In this document: positions 15,879 through 25,668 of the stretch, in pieces
How positions within the stretch are numbered: the stretch's first letter is position 1
Layout: every line of letters starts with the position of its first letter
NCBI GenBank assembly: GCA_029573725.1
Contig: JAKQDQ010000028.1
Location: 1-64,000 of the forward strand
DNA: 64,000 bases
Source: Verrucomicrobiota bacterium
GTDB lineage: Bacteria; Verrucomicrobiota; Verrucomicrobiia; Limisphaerales; JADLHS01
Direction of reading: 5' to 3'
The notes under the pieces: model-generated
What the model saw: only the letters and a program-made list of their open reading frames with translations
Told to the model about the DNA's origin: nothing
Databases searched by the model: none
Translations under genes and position numbers: made by a program

Positions 15879-17669
15879 ATGGACATCAAATACATACGTA
15901 ATTTCTGCATCATCGCCCATATTGACCATGGGAAGACCACGCTTTCCGATCGGTTGCTGCAAAGCACCGGAACGGTGGCAATGCGGGAGATGGAGGATCA
16001 ATTGCTGGATGCAATGGACCTGGAAAAGGAACGGGGCATCACGATCAAGGCTCATCCGGTGACGATGCATTACCGGGCCAGGAACGGGGAGACTTATGAG
16101 CTGAACCTGATTGACACGCCAGGACACGTGGATTTTGCGTACGAAGTGTCGCGCAGCCTGAGCGCCTGCGAGGGCGCGCTGCTGGTGATTGACGCGGCGC
16201 AGGGAGTCGAGGCGCAGACGGTCGCCAATTATCATCTGGCGGCGAAGCAAAACCTGCAAATCATTCCGGTGATCAACAAGATTGACCTGCCGCATGCCAA
16301 CGTGGCCCAGGCGAAACAGCAGCTGGAAGACGTGCTGGCGCTGCCCTCGGAGTGGGCCATCCCCTGCAGCGCGAAACAGGGGATCGGAATTGAAGACATT
16401 CTGGAAGCGATCATTCAACGGGTGCCGCCGCCGCAGCCGACCGGGGCGTCCAGCCTGCAGGCGCTGGCGTTCGATTCGTATTTCGACACTTACAAGGGGG
16501 TGGTGACGCACGTCCGCGTGTTCAATGGTGAAATCAAGGCGGGCCAGCAGGTCAAGCTCCTGCACAGCGGCAAGAGCTACGAGGTCAAGGAGGTCGGCAG
16601 TTTCAATCCCAAGCCGTACCCGCGCGAAAAACTGGAGGCGGGGGAAACCGGTTACGTCACCGCCAACATCAAATCGCCGAGCGACGTGAAGATGGGGGAC
16701 ACCTTCACGGAAGCGCGCAATCCCGCGCCGGCCCTGCCTGGCTTCAAAGAGATCCATCCAATGGTGTTCAGCGGGATTTATCCGATCAACACCGCGGATT
16801 ACGAACAGTTGAAAACCTCCATGGCGAAGTTGAAATTGAACGACTCCGCCTTTGTGTACGCCTCCGAGACCTCGGTGGCGCTGGGATTCGGCTTCCGTTG
16901 CGGTTTTCTGGGTCTGCTGCACCTGGAAATTGTGCAGGAGCGGTTGCGGCGCGAATACAACATGGACATCATCGCGACGTATCCGAGCGTGGTGTACAAG
17001 GTTTACCTCACGGACGGGCAGTTGAAGGAGGTGGACAACCCCGCCTTTCTGCCCGAGGTGACGCACATTGACCGGATCGAGGAGCCGATGGTCAAGGCGT
17101 TCGTGATTTGTCCCAATGAAAACATTGGAGACCTGATGGCGTTGATTTCCGAAAAGCGCGGCCTGGTGAACAACACCGAGACCCTGGATGTCAAACGCGT
17201 CATGCTGACGGCGTTGATTCCGTTGAACGAAATCCTGATTGATTTCCACGACCGGATCAAATCCATCACCCGCGGCTTCGGGTCCATGGATTACGAACCG
17301 ACGGATTACCAGGACAGCGACATGGTCAAGCTGGACATGCTGGTCAATGGCGAGCCGATGGATGCCTTTTCGTGCCTCGTGCACCGCTCCAAAGCGGAAG
17401 GGCGGGGGCGGACGCTGGCGGAGAAGCTGAAGGAGGTCATCCCGCGCCAGCAGTTCGCGGTGAAAATTCAGGCGGCGATTGGCGGCAAGATCATCGCTTC
17501 GGAAACGGTGAGCGCATTCCGCAAGGACGTGACTGCCAAATGTTACGGCGGCGACGTGTCGCGCAAGCGGAAGCTGCTGGAGAAGCAGAAAGAAGGCAAG
17601 AAGCGCATGAAATCCGTCGGCAACGTGAATATTCCCCAGGAGGCCTTCATCGAGGTGTTAAAGGCATGA
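15879..17669 (+). CDS. lepA: Elongation factor 4 (LepA)
   Basis: The 596-residue translational GTPase back-translocates or rescues ribosomes under stress. Motifs: A-H-I-D-H-G-K-T (P-loop, residues 14-21), D-T-P-G-H-V-D-F (G3), N-K-I-D-L-P (G4), then domain II and the EF4-specific C-terminal domain ending V-N-I-P-Q-E-A-F-I-E-V-L-K-A. Length is typical. It is followed after 61 bases by lepB in the same direction, the classic lepA-lepB operon order. Confidence 0.98.
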   Translation: MDIKYIRNFCIIAHIDHGKTTLSDRLLQSTGTVAMREMEDQLLDAMDLEKERGITIKAHPVTMHYRARNGETYELNLIDTPGHVDFAYEVSRSLSACEGALLVIDAAQGVEAQTVANYHLAAKQNLQIIPVINKIDLPHANVAQAKQQLEDVLALPSEWAIPCSAKQGIGIEDILEAIIQRVPPPQPTGASSLQALAFDSYFDTYKGVVTHVRVFNGEIKAGQQVKLLHSGKSYEVKEVGSFNPKPYPREKLEAGETGYVTANIKSPSDVKMGDTFTEARNPAPALPGFKEIHPMVFSGIYPINTADYEQLKTSMAKLKLNDSAFVYASETSVALGFGFRCGFLGLLHLEIVQERLRREYNMDIIATYPSVVYKVYLTDGQLKEVDNPAFLPEVTHIDRIEEPMVKAFVICPNENIGDLMALISEKRGLVNNTETLDVKRVMLTALIPLNEILIDFHDRIKSITRGFGSMDYEPTDYQDSDMVKLDMLVNGEPMDAFSCLVHRSKAEGRGRTLAEKLKEVIPRQQFAVKIQAAIGGKIIASETVSAFRKDVTAKCYGGDVSRKRKLLEKQKEGKKRMKSVGNVNIPQEAFIEVLKA

Positions 17670-17730
17670 ACCCGCACCCGTCACGCAGCAACCCCCCGCG
17701 CGGGACCGGACCGGGAGCGGATCGGAATTT

Positions 17731-18966
17731 ATGAGTTTTCGCTGGTTTTTCTCGCGCACCGTGCGGCAGGCCACGCGCCTGTGGAAACAGGTGCGGAACA
17801 TCCTCAACGCCCAGCGCGACCTGCTTTCGGAGCAGGCCATCGAACGGGTGACGGCGGCACTGGCGGAGTCGCGCGCCGTGTTCCAAAGCCGCCGGCCGCG
17901 GGCGGACCTGGAAGTGCAGATGAAGCAGCTGGAAGCCACCGCGAGCCAGTGGTTGAAGCCCTACCCGCACGCCGGTTATCGCGAGAACTTCGAAGTATTT
18001 CTGGTGGCGATCGCGGTGGCAATGGCGGTGCGCACGTTTTTTGTGCAGCCGTTCAAAATTCCCACCGGCTCCATGCAGCCCACGCTGTTTGGCGTGACGT
18101 CCACCCCGGATTTCACCTACAAGCGCGCGATGTCGCCGGAGATGATCGCCGAGGAGGAGCGCGCCCGCGATGCGCTGGTGTTTCCCACGGGCTGGCCGCG
18201 GATCCGGGACTGGTTCGCGGGCATTTCCTACCTGGACATCAAGGCAAAGACGGATGGCGTGTTGCAGAGCGTCAATCCTCCGGTGGGGATCCGCATTTTC
18301 AACTTCTGGCAAACCCTGACGATTGGCGGGCGCACGCACCTGATCCTGTTCCCTCCGGACTACGGGCAGAGCGATTTGCGCTTGCGCGCGGGGCTGGAGC
18401 CCGGACAGTTCTTCCGCCGGGGCGAGACGGTGGTCCACATGAAAATCCAGACCGGGGATCATTTGTTCGTGGACCGCATGACCTACAATTTCCGCCCGCC
18501 GAAGCGCGGGGAGATCGTCGTATTTCAAACGGCCGGCATCCGGCACGCCCGGATGCCGCAGGATCAATTCTACATCAAGCGGCTCGTGGCGCTGGGCGGC
18601 GAGCGGGTGCAGATTGGCGACGACCGGCATCTGCGCATCAACGGCCGGCGGCTGGACAAAACCACGCCGCACTTCGAGAACGTCTATTCCTTTGATCCGC
18701 ACCAGCCGCCGGCGCAGAGCGAGTATTCCGGACACGTGAATGATTTGAATTTCCACCGGCTGGGCATGCCGGGTTACGCCCCGTTGTTTCCGGATGGCGA
18801 AACGGTTTACACCCTGCCTCCCGATGCCTACATGGTGATGGGGGACAACACGCTGAACAGCTTCGATTCGCGGGCGTGGGGGACGTTCCCGGCGGACAAC
18901 GTCATCGGCAAGCAATTTTTCGTGTATTGGCCGATCACCAAACGGTTTGGCTGGCACAACCGTTGA
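17731..18966 (+). CDS. lepB: Signal peptidase I with a long insertion
   Basis: The 411-residue inner-membrane protease removes Sec signal peptides. One transmembrane segment (residues 88-105) precedes the catalytic Ser in P-T-G-S-M-Q-P-T (Ser114). The Lys partner is in F-Y-I-K-R-L-V-A-L-G-G-E (Lys283). The closing box is M-V-M-G-D-N-T-L-N-S-F-D-S-R. An 80-residue cytoplasmic N-terminal extension and about 120 residues between the Ser box and the next conserved strand (V-D-R-M-T-Y, residue 247) make it longer than the usual 250-325. It lies downstream of lepA, probably in one transcript. Confidence 0.93.
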   Translation: MSFRWFFSRTVRQATRLWKQVRNILNAQRDLLSEQAIERVTAALAESRAVFQSRRPRADLEVQMKQLEATASQWLKPYPHAGYRENFEVFLVAIAVAMAVRTFFVQPFKIPTGSMQPTLFGVTSTPDFTYKRAMSPEMIAEEERARDALVFPTGWPRIRDWFAGISYLDIKAKTDGVLQSVNPPVGIRIFNFWQTLTIGGRTHLILFPPDYGQSDLRLRAGLEPGQFFRRGETVVHMKIQTGDHLFVDRMTYNFRPPKRGEIVVFQTAGIRHARMPQDQFYIKRLVALGGERVQIGDDRHLRINGRRLDKTTPHFENVYSFDPHQPPAQSEYSGHVNDLNFHRLGMPGYAPLFPDGETVYTLPPDAYMVMGDNTLNSFDSRAWGTFPADNVIGKQFFVYWPITKRFGWHNR

Positions 18967-19010
18967 CCGGCGCGGGTCCAGGCGGGACAAGACGCCCCGG
19001 AGTCGTCGCC

Positions 19011-21599
19011 TCAGTGCCGCCGCAACATCAGCCGGTGATCCACACGGCGCTTCTGGTGATGTTCCAGCGGGGGCAGGTCCGTCAGGGTGGGGGACGCCGT
19101 TTCCTGCAGGAGGGTCCGGGCCATGGCCTGCAGGGCCGACCAGCGCGGCCAGTCCAGCTCCGGGGCGTGCGAAATCTGGCGCAACACACTGCGCCATTCA
19201 ATGATGGCCCGATCAATATCGCCGGGGCCCAGCAGGTCGGTAATCCAGTGGTTTTTGCTGGCGGGATTCTGATGCACGCTCTGGACGACCGCCTCCGCGC
19301 CTGCGCCATATTTGGGAGGCAGGCCGTTTTCGAGGTATCCCGGAATGCTGAGGCATTGAAACTTTTCGCGGCACGCCACCGCAAGCCGCCCCCCAAACCG
19401 GTGTTCATCGCCGCAAAAGCGGAACCCGGCATCGAGATTGGCCAGATCGTAAATCAACTCCTCCAACGGATATTCTTCGTCCTCCAAGGCGGCGGCAACC
19501 GCCAGGCCATCGCCCTGTTGGAAGAAACTGACGAGACGGCCGCGCCGCGTGGGCCGGCCATCGGCCTCCACCAGCTGGAGACGTTTCCAGGTCAGCGCGG
19601 TGCCGGTGGCGGTGGGCAGTTGCTTGCAGATTTCCACCAGGGCGCAACGCGCACAATCGTACGGCAAAACTTCGCGCTCCGCCGGCCGCCACAGCGCCTG
19701 ACCATATCGATCCACCGGCACCCGCAGGGTGAGCTGCGCGACGCTTACGTAAACCAGGATGCGTTGCGACTGCCGGACGAACTTGACCACCGGCGTGTTT
19801 TGGCCGGCGAGCTTTTGCTCCACCAGCGGCCGGAGTTTTTCCTGCCAGACGGCGAGGTCAACTTGGCGCCCGTTCCAGCCCGTCAGGCGGCGCACCCACT
19901 TGGCAATGAGGATGCGGTTTCCATTGAGCACGTCGGCCACCGTCGAGGCGCGTCCATAAATTTTGGTGCCATCGGCGCGGGTGGTCAGCGCCACGATCAT
20001 TCCCGTGCCGACCTGGGCCAGCGCCGGTTGGTGCGCCAGCGCCGGAAGAAGCTGATCCGGCGGGGCCGGTTCTCCGGTTCCCGGGCTCGGGCCGTTCGCA
20101 CAGGCGGCGGCGGCTCCCGGGCCTTCTTCGCGTGGGGGCGGAGGCGGATGCGGGGCGGGGGAGTGGGCCGTCCAGGGCACCCCAATTTCCCCCAATGGCT
20201 TCGCGCTCAGAGGCGGGTACGCTTCCCATTCACCGCGGCTGTTCAGGAATTCGCGTTGTCGTTTGCGGACGTGCCGGGCGCGTTCGGCGTCGGTCTGCAG
20301 GTGGCAGGGCGGATCGGGGTGTTTGAGTGATGATTCCACGCCCAGGAAAATGGGTTTGGTGGTGAACAGCCGTTCCTGGGCGCGAACCGCCGCCAGAAAC
20401 GGGTTCTGGCCATCCTCCGCCGCCGTTTGCATCAAGCCGAGCAGGGCGCTCCAATCCACCGCACCGCTCCGGGCAAGATGGGCCGGATGCGCGTCCAGCA
20501 GGCGGATTTCATTGGCGGCGATCAGCACAAATCCGGTTTCATCAAGCCCGCGCCGCCCGGCCCGGCCGAACATTTGCAGGATTTCATCGGCGCGCAAAGG
20601 TTGCTCAAGATGGTCGCGACGGTAGGATTCCCCCGCCAGAGCGACGCTGCGCAGGGAGAAATTGATGCCGGCGGCCAGTCCCATGGTGGCGACGACCACG
20701 CGCAGCTGTCCCGCTTTGGCGAGAGGTTCGATGACTCCGGCGCGGGCGGCGTAGCTCAGGCCGCTGTGGTGATACGCGATTCGGCTTTTGAGCAGTCGGG
20801 CCAGGTGTTCGCCCACGATCTGTTTTTGTTCGAGGGAGAGGGACAGCGGATTGGGCACCGGCAGACAGCGGGCGAGCTCGGCGGCCAAGGTTTCGGCGCC
20901 CTGCCGGCGCGGGGCAAAAACCAGAATCGGCCCAAGGTCATCGGCCAGCGCTTTCGCCACAAAACGCGGCCAGTAACCCCGGATTTCCGGAGGCAGTTGG
21001 TAGTTCAAATGATTGACCCAAACCTCGTCCAGCGGCACCGGACGTTGTTCATGGCGAATCAATGTGGCGGAGCGGCCCAGGCGGGCGAGCCAGCGCACCA
21101 CATGATGGGGATTGGACACGCTGCCGCTTAGCAGGAGCAATTGGGTGGAGGCCGGGGCCAGTGCGAGCGCCAGCTCGTAGTTGAGACCGCGATCCGCATC
21201 GCCCAGCATCTGGTACTCATCAATGACCAGCAACGCCGGGCCGTGGCCGGCAATCAGGCGGTTTTTCTGGGTTTCGAGAGTGGCCACCAGAATGGGTGCG
21301 TGCAGATTTTCCGCCAGATCGCCCGTTGCGATGCCCACATTCCAGCCGCGCGCGCGCCATTCCGCCAGTTTGTCATTGGCCAGCGCGCGTGTCGGCACGG
21401 TGTAAATGGCCTGGCCGCGCGGCTTGCCCTGGTTGGACCACAATTCAAAAATCAATGTCTTGCCCGCCCCGGTGGGAGCGTGGACCACCACGTCCCGGCC
21501 CTGCCGCAAGGCGGCCACCGCCTGTTGCTGCCACAAGTCCGGAACGGTGACCTGATTCAGCGCCGGCAGCCCGGCAAATGACGATTCGAGCGGCAACAC
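19011..21599 (-). CDS. Ski2-like DEAD/DEAH-box helicase with Cys cluster
   Basis: The 862-residue superfamily 2 helicase unwinds RNA or DNA using ATP. Motifs: Walker A H-A-P-T-G-A-G-K-T (residues 40-48), P-T-R-A-L (Ia), D-E-Y-Q (II, about residue 127), S-G-S-V (III), and Q-M-F-G-R-A-G-R-R-G (VI), the Ski2/Mtr4 form. A Pro-rich linker near residue 500 separates the core from a C-terminal part containing D-C-A-R-C-A-L-V-E-I-C, which could bind a metal. The apparent start is GTG at 21599 without a clear Shine-Dalgarno. It converges with lepB and stands alone on its strand. It might act in RNA turnover or DNA repair; family homologues are not well studied. Confidence 0.85.
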   Translation of the reverse strand: MLPLESSFAGLPALNQVTVPDLWQQQAVAALRQGRDVVVHAPTGAGKTLIFELWSNQGKPRGQAIYTVPTRALANDKLAEWRARGWNVGIATGDLAENLHAPILVATLETQKNRLIAGHGPALLVIDEYQMLGDADRGLNYELALALAPASTQLLLLSGSVSNPHHVVRWLARLGRSATLIRHEQRPVPLDEVWVNHLNYQLPPEIRGYWPRFVAKALADDLGPILVFAPRRQGAETLAAELARCLPVPNPLSLSLEQKQIVGEHLARLLKSRIAYHHSGLSYAARAGVIEPLAKAGQLRVVVATMGLAAGINFSLRSVALAGESYRRDHLEQPLRADEILQMFGRAGRRGLDETGFVLIAANEIRLLDAHPAHLARSGAVDWSALLGLMQTAAEDGQNPFLAAVRAQERLFTTKPIFLGVESSLKHPDPPCHLQTDAERARHVRKRQREFLNSRGEWEAYPPLSAKPLGEIGVPWTAHSPAPHPPPPPREEGPGAAAACANGPSPGTGEPAPPDQLLPALAHQPALAQVGTGMIVALTTRADGTKIYGRASTVADVLNGNRILIAKWVRRLTGWNGRQVDLAVWQEKLRPLVEQKLAGQNTPVVKFVRQSQRILVYVSVAQLTLRVPVDRYGQALWRPAEREVLPYDCARCALVEICKQLPTATGTALTWKRLQLVEADGRPTRRGRLVSFFQQGDGLAVAAALEDEEYPLEELIYDLANLDAGFRFCGDEHRFGGRLAVACREKFQCLSIPGYLENGLPPKYGAGAEAVVQSVHQNPASKNHWITDLLGPGDIDRAIIEWRSVLRQISHAPELDWPRWSALQAMARTLLQETASPTLTDLPPLEHHQKRRVDHRLMLRRH

Positions 21600-21757
21600 G
21601 GCGGCAGGATAGTCCGGGAAATGAAAAACGAAAACTCAAAGCACCGCTTCTTGACGCGCGGCCTGGGGGCGAAGCGGAGCCACGCGGCGCGGCGCGCGCG
21701 TGGGTTTAACATTGACGTTGGTGCGGCGAGGCGACCAAACTTGCCGGGTTGGCTTTA

Positions 21758-23935
21758 ATGAAAACCTTCCTGTTCATCTGCACCGGGAACATCTGCCGCA
21801 GCCCGATGGCTGAGGGGCTGTTCCGGCATGCCACGCACGGGCGCAGTGATTATCGGGCGGTTTCCGCGGGGCTGGGGGCGGTCAACGGACAGCCCCCCAG
21901 CGCCTATTCCGTGCAGGCGATGCGGGAAATCGGCGTGGACATTTCGCGGCAGCGCAGCCAGATGCTGACCGCCGAGATGGTGCGGCAGGCGGATTACATT
22001 CTCGGCATGACCCACAGCCATGTGGACTCCGTGTTGCTGATGTACCCGCAGGCGGCGGAGAAAACCTTTTTATTGCGCGAGTTCGATGACACGCTGGACG
22101 CGTTCGAAAAGGACATTGCGGATCCCATTGGCGGTTCTTACGACGTGTACGTTCACTGCCGGGATCAAATTGAGCAGGGGTTGGCGTCGCTTCTGCGCTT
22201 CGTCGAACAGGGTGAGACCCAGCAAGTGATCAAGGCGGTGTTGGGCGGCAAACATGCCCGCATCGCGCTGGGCGCGGACCAGGAAGGCTACGAATTGAAG
22301 GAGGCGCTGAAGGCGCACCTGCAGGAGGCCGGAATTTCCTTTCACGATTTTGGCACGCATCAGGGCGGGAAAGCCGTGGACTATCCCGATTACGCCCTTC
22401 CGGTGGCGCACAGCGTCAGCGGGCGCAATGTCGAGTTTGGCGTGCTGGTCGGGGCCAGCAGCATTGGCTTGAGCATTGCCGCGAACAAAGTGGCCGGCGT
22501 CCGCGCCGCCGTGGTGCGCGATCCTGAAACCGCCGCGGCTACGCGCGAGCAGGACGACGCCAACGTCCTCTGCCTGTCGGGGCGGATGACCACGATTGAA
22601 CAGGCCCGGCGGATTTTTGACCGCTTTCTGAACACCGAATTTAACCGGCAGCGGCACGAGCGCTGCGTGAGCAAGTTGGAAACCAAAATGACAGCACCCG
22701 AATTGCGCCTGGCCCAGGTGGACGCGGCCATCGCCACGGCCATTGAACACGAACGGCTGCGGCAGCAGGAAAACATTGAACTGATTGCCAGTGAAAATTT
22801 CACCAGCCCCGCCGTCATGGAAGCGCAGGGGTCGGTGCTGACAAACAAATACGCCGAAGGTTATCCGAAGAAACGCTGGTACGGCGGATGCGAAAACGTG
22901 GACGTGGTCGAACAACTGGCGATGGACCGGGCCCGGCAGTTGTTTGGGGCGGAGCACGCCAACGTGCAGCCGCATTCCGGCAGCGGCGCGAACATGGCCG
23001 TCTATTTTGCCATGCTCAAGCCGGGAGACCGGCTGTTGACAATGGATCTGAGCCATGGCGGCCATTTGACGCATGGCAACCGGGCCAACTTCTCGGGCAA
23101 GTTTTTTGAGATCGTCCATTACGGGGTGCGGCGGGAGGATGAACGCATTGATTACGAACAACTGGCGCAGATGGCCCGGGAACACCGGCCCAAAATGATC
23201 ACCGTGGGCGCCAGCGCCTATCCGCGGATCATTGACTTCGCGCGCCTGGGCGAAATTGCGCGGGAGGTCGGCGCCTACCTGCTGGCGGACATCGCGCACA
23301 TTGCCGGGCTGGTGGTGGCGGGCGCCCATCCCAGTCCGATCGGTCACGCGGATTTTGTCACCACCACGACCCACAAGACCCTGCGGGGACCGCGCGGCGG
23401 CCTGGTCCTGTGCCGCGAGCAGTACGCCAAGGAGATTGATGCGCAAATTTTTCCAGGCATTCAAGGCGGTCCCTTGATGCACGTGATCGCGGCCAAGGCG
23501 GTCTGTTTCCAGGAGGCGCTGCAGCCGGGATTCAAAACCTACCAACACCAGATCGTGCGGAATGCCGCGGCGCTGGCGGAGGGCATGCAACGCAATGGCT
23601 TCCGGCTGGTCAGCGGCGGCACGGACAACCACTTGCTGCTCGTGGATGTGGGCGCGAAGGGGTTGACTGGAAAGGAGTGCCAGATCGCACTCGATGGCGC
23701 GGGAATTACCACCAACAAAAACACGATTCCCTTTGAAACGCGCTCCCCCTTCCAGGCCAGCGGCGTGCGCCTCGGCACCCCGGCCTGCACCACCCGCGGC
23801 ATGAAAGAGCCGGAAATGGCCGCCATCGCCGACATGATCAGCGAGGTGCTGCTCGACATAAAAAATCTTGACGTGGTGGCCCGGGTGCGGCAGCGTGTCC
23901 GCGAATTGACTGCGAGATTCCCCTTGCCGTATTGA
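21758..23935 (+). CDS. glyA: Fusion: LMW protein tyrosine phosphatase + RpiB-like + serine hydroxymethyltransferase
   Basis: One 725-residue frame holds three domains. Residues 1-155 are a low-molecular-weight tyrosine phosphatase, with P-loop C-T-G-N-I-C-R-S at residues 8-15 and D-P-I-G-G-S-Y as the acid-loop region. Residues 168-300 are RpiB/LacA-LacB-like, but the catalytic Cys position reads Gly ([10 protein letters not shown]) and the catalytic His is replaced in V-V-R-D-P-E-T. Residues 311-725 are a complete SHMT, with L-I-A-S-E-N-F, the PLP lysine in [11 protein letters not shown], and normal length. SHMT makes glycine and one-carbon units from serine. The Met at residue 311 (ATG at 22688) falls exactly where free SHMT begins, so internal initiation could also give a separate enzyme; the bases before it (GGAAACCAAA) are only a weak ribosome binding site. 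The ATG at 21758 is chosen over a TTG at 21749. rho follows 151 bases on. Confidence 0.9.
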   Translation: MKTFLFICTGNICRSPMAEGLFRHATHGRSDYRAVSAGLGAVNGQPPSAYSVQAMREIGVDISRQRSQMLTAEMVRQADYILGMTHSHVDSVLLMYPQAAEKTFLLREFDDTLDAFEKDIADPIGGSYDVYVHCRDQIEQGLASLLRFVEQGETQQVIKAVLGGKHARIALGADQEGYELKEALKAHLQEAGISFHDFGTHQGGKAVDYPDYALPVAHSVSGRNVEFGVLVGASSIGLSIAANKVAGVRAAVVRDPETAAATREQDDANVLCLSGRMTTIEQARRIFDRFLNTEFNRQRHERCVSKLETKMTAPELRLAQVDAAIATAIEHERLRQQENIELIASENFTSPAVMEAQGSVLTNKYAEGYPKKRWYGGCENVDVVEQLAMDRARQLFGAEHANVQPHSGSGANMAVYFAMLKPGDRLLTMDLSHGGHLTHGNRANFSGKFFEIVHYGVRREDERIDYEQLAQMAREHRPKMITVGASAYPRIIDFARLGEIAREVGAYLLADIAHIAGLVVAGAHPSPIGHADFVTTTTHKTLRGPRGGLVLCREQYAKEIDAQIFPGIQGGPLMHVIAAKAVCFQEALQPGFKTYQHQIVRNAAALAEGMQRNGFRLVSGGTDNHLLLVDVGAKGLTGKECQIALDGAGITTNKNTIPFETRSPFQASGVRLGTPACTTRGMKEPEMAAIADMISEVLLDIKNLDVVARVRQRVRELTARFPLPY

Positions 23936-24086
23936 GAGAATTTTGAAATCCAGCAAATCGAACCTTGCAGATTCCGCAACCGTCGCTCGCCGATTAGCAT
24001 AATCCGCACGCTCTCCCTTCACCTGGAAGGAACGGGAAATCAAGCGGGCGATTTCGCCAGGCGGAGGAAAACCAAATGGAGATTTT

Positions 24087-25631
24087 ATGGCAGCCAAAGC
24101 TGTAACCAAGAAGGCCAGAACCAAATCAGCCAAGACCAAAACCGGCGCAGTCGAACTGCCGCCCGAGGCCCTGCCCGCGCGTCCGGACGAGCCCGCCACC
24201 GTCGCCGCCACCGGGAGCGAATCTGCCGTGGAGCACGCGGCCAGCCAGGGCGGGGCTGCCTCCGCCTCCGCCGTCGCGGATGCGGAGGCAGCCGGCGCGC
24301 CCCCCGCTGAGAAAACGACGGCCGCCGCTCCCGCGGGCACCGGACGGCGTCACGAACGCGACAAAATCGCCAATTCCCTCAACATCGCCAAGTTGCAGTC
24401 CCTGCAGATGAATGAACTAAACAACATGGCCCGGGAGTACGGCGTGGAGAATTACGGGACGATGCGGAAGCACGAGATCATCTTCCACATCCTCCAGAAA
24501 AACGCCGAACGCGCCGGGGTGCTGTTTTCGGAGGGCGTCCTGGAAGTGTTGCCGGATGGTTATGGTTTTCTGCGGTCGCAAAGTTTTAATTATCTCTCCT
24601 GTCCGGAGGACATCTACGTTTCGCCCTCGCAAATCCGGCGTTTCGATCTGCAAACCGGCAATCTGATCGCCGGCCAGATCCGCCCGCCCAAGGAAAAGGA
24701 GAAGTTTTTCGCGCTGCTCAAAGTGGAGGCGGTGGATGGCGAGGAGCCGGACAAGGCGAAGGACAAAACGCATTTTGAAAACCTGACGCCGCTGTTTCCA
24801 AACAAGCGCTTCATCCTGGAGACGGGGAAGGAGGAACTTTCGACGCGCGTGCTCGATCTCGTCTGCCCCATCGGTAAAGGCACACGCGGCATCATCGTCG
24901 CCCCTCCCCGCACCGGCAAGACCGTGCTGATGCAAAAGCTGGCCAACGCCATCCTGAAGAACAATCCGGAGACGTATCTGTTCATTCTGTTGATTGACGA
25001 GCGTCCGGAGGAGGTCACGGACATGGAGCGCACCTGCATCGGCGCGGAGGTGATTTCCTCGACGTTTGACGAACCGCCGGAACGCCACGTGCAGGTGGCG
25101 GAAATGGTCATCGAAAAGGCCAAGCGCATGGTGGAACACAAGCGGGACGTGGTCATCCTGCTCGACTCCATCACGCGGCTGGCGCGCGCCTACAACACGG
25201 TGCAACCGCACTCCGGCAAGATTCTGTCCGGCGGCGTGGATGCCAACGCGCTGCACAAGCCGAAGCGGTTTTTTGGCGCGGCGCGCAACATCGAGGAGGG
25301 CGGATCGCTCACCATCATGGCGACGGCGTTGATCGACACCGGCAGCCGCATGGATGAGGTGATTTTTGAAGAGTTCAAAGGCACCGGGAACATGGAGGTG
25401 CATCTGGACCGCGCCCTGGTGGACCGCCGGATCTTCCCTTCCATCAACGTGGAGCGCTCGGGCACCCGGAAGGAGGAGCTCCTTTACCATCCCGATGAGT
25501 ACGCCAAGGTGGTGCTGTTGCGGCGCGCGCTCACCGGGGTGCCGCCGGTGGAGGCGATGGAACTGCTGTTGAACAAGCTCAAGAAGACCGGCAGCAACAT
25601 TGAATTCCTCATCGGCATGGGGATGGGCTGA
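24087..25631 (+). CDS. rho: Transcription termination factor Rho
   Basis: The 514-residue RNA-dependent ATPase ends transcription. An Ala/Thr/Lys-rich low-complexity tail (residues 1-95) precedes the Rho N-terminal helix pack ([12 protein letters not shown]), the RNA-binding cold-shock fold (G-Y-G-F-L-R near residue 155), and the ATPase with Walker A A-P-P-R-T-G-K-T. Arg-finger and R-loop regions ([10 protein letters not shown]) and the C-terminal G-M-G-M-G follow. A good ribosome binding site (GGAG at 24077-24080) sets the start. The tail makes it about 95 residues longer than E. coli Rho; such tails are common outside the Proteobacteria. Confidence 0.98.
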   Translation: MAAKAVTKKARTKSAKTKTGAVELPPEALPARPDEPATVAATGSESAVEHAASQGGAASASAVADAEAAGAPPAEKTTAAAPAGTGRRHERDKIANSLNIAKLQSLQMNELNNMAREYGVENYGTMRKHEIIFHILQKNAERAGVLFSEGVLEVLPDGYGFLRSQSFNYLSCPEDIYVSPSQIRRFDLQTGNLIAGQIRPPKEKEKFFALLKVEAVDGEEPDKAKDKTHFENLTPLFPNKRFILETGKEELSTRVLDLVCPIGKGTRGIIVAPPRTGKTVLMQKLANAILKNNPETYLFILLIDERPEEVTDMERTCIGAEVISSTFDEPPERHVQVAEMVIEKAKRMVEHKRDVVILLDSITRLARAYNTVQPHSGKILSGGVDANALHKPKRFFGAARNIEEGGSLTIMATALIDTGSRMDEVIFEEFKGTGNMEVHLDRALVDRRIFPSINVERSGTRKEELLYHPDEYAKVVLLRRALTGVPPVEAMELLLNKLKKTGSNIEFLIGMGMG

Positions 25632-25668
25632 TCCCTCTGCCTCCGGAAAGTAGCGCGCCGGGCGGGGG

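Noticed and set aside
15774..17384. A 536-codon minus-strand frame across lepA
   Set aside because: lepA is certain on the plus strand; the antisense frame has no motif and a composition typical of mirrored codons.
17647..19197. A 516-codon minus-strand frame across lepB
   Set aside because: Shadow of lepB; no family text or start signal.
18876..20330. A 484-codon plus-strand frame across the helicase gene
   Set aside because: Shadow of the helicase gene; the helicase motifs on the minus strand are unambiguous.
24075..24104. A nine-codon ORF (MEILWQPKL) overlapping the rho start, possible leader peptide
   Set aside because: It lies between the ribosome binding site and the body of rho and overlaps its start; it has no regulatory codon run and is probably chance.
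22070..24340. A 756-codon open frame on the minus strand opposite the phosphatase/RpiB/SHMT gene
   Set aside because: It is the antisense shadow of a GC-rich coding gene; the plus-strand frame shows three clear families and the minus frame shows none.
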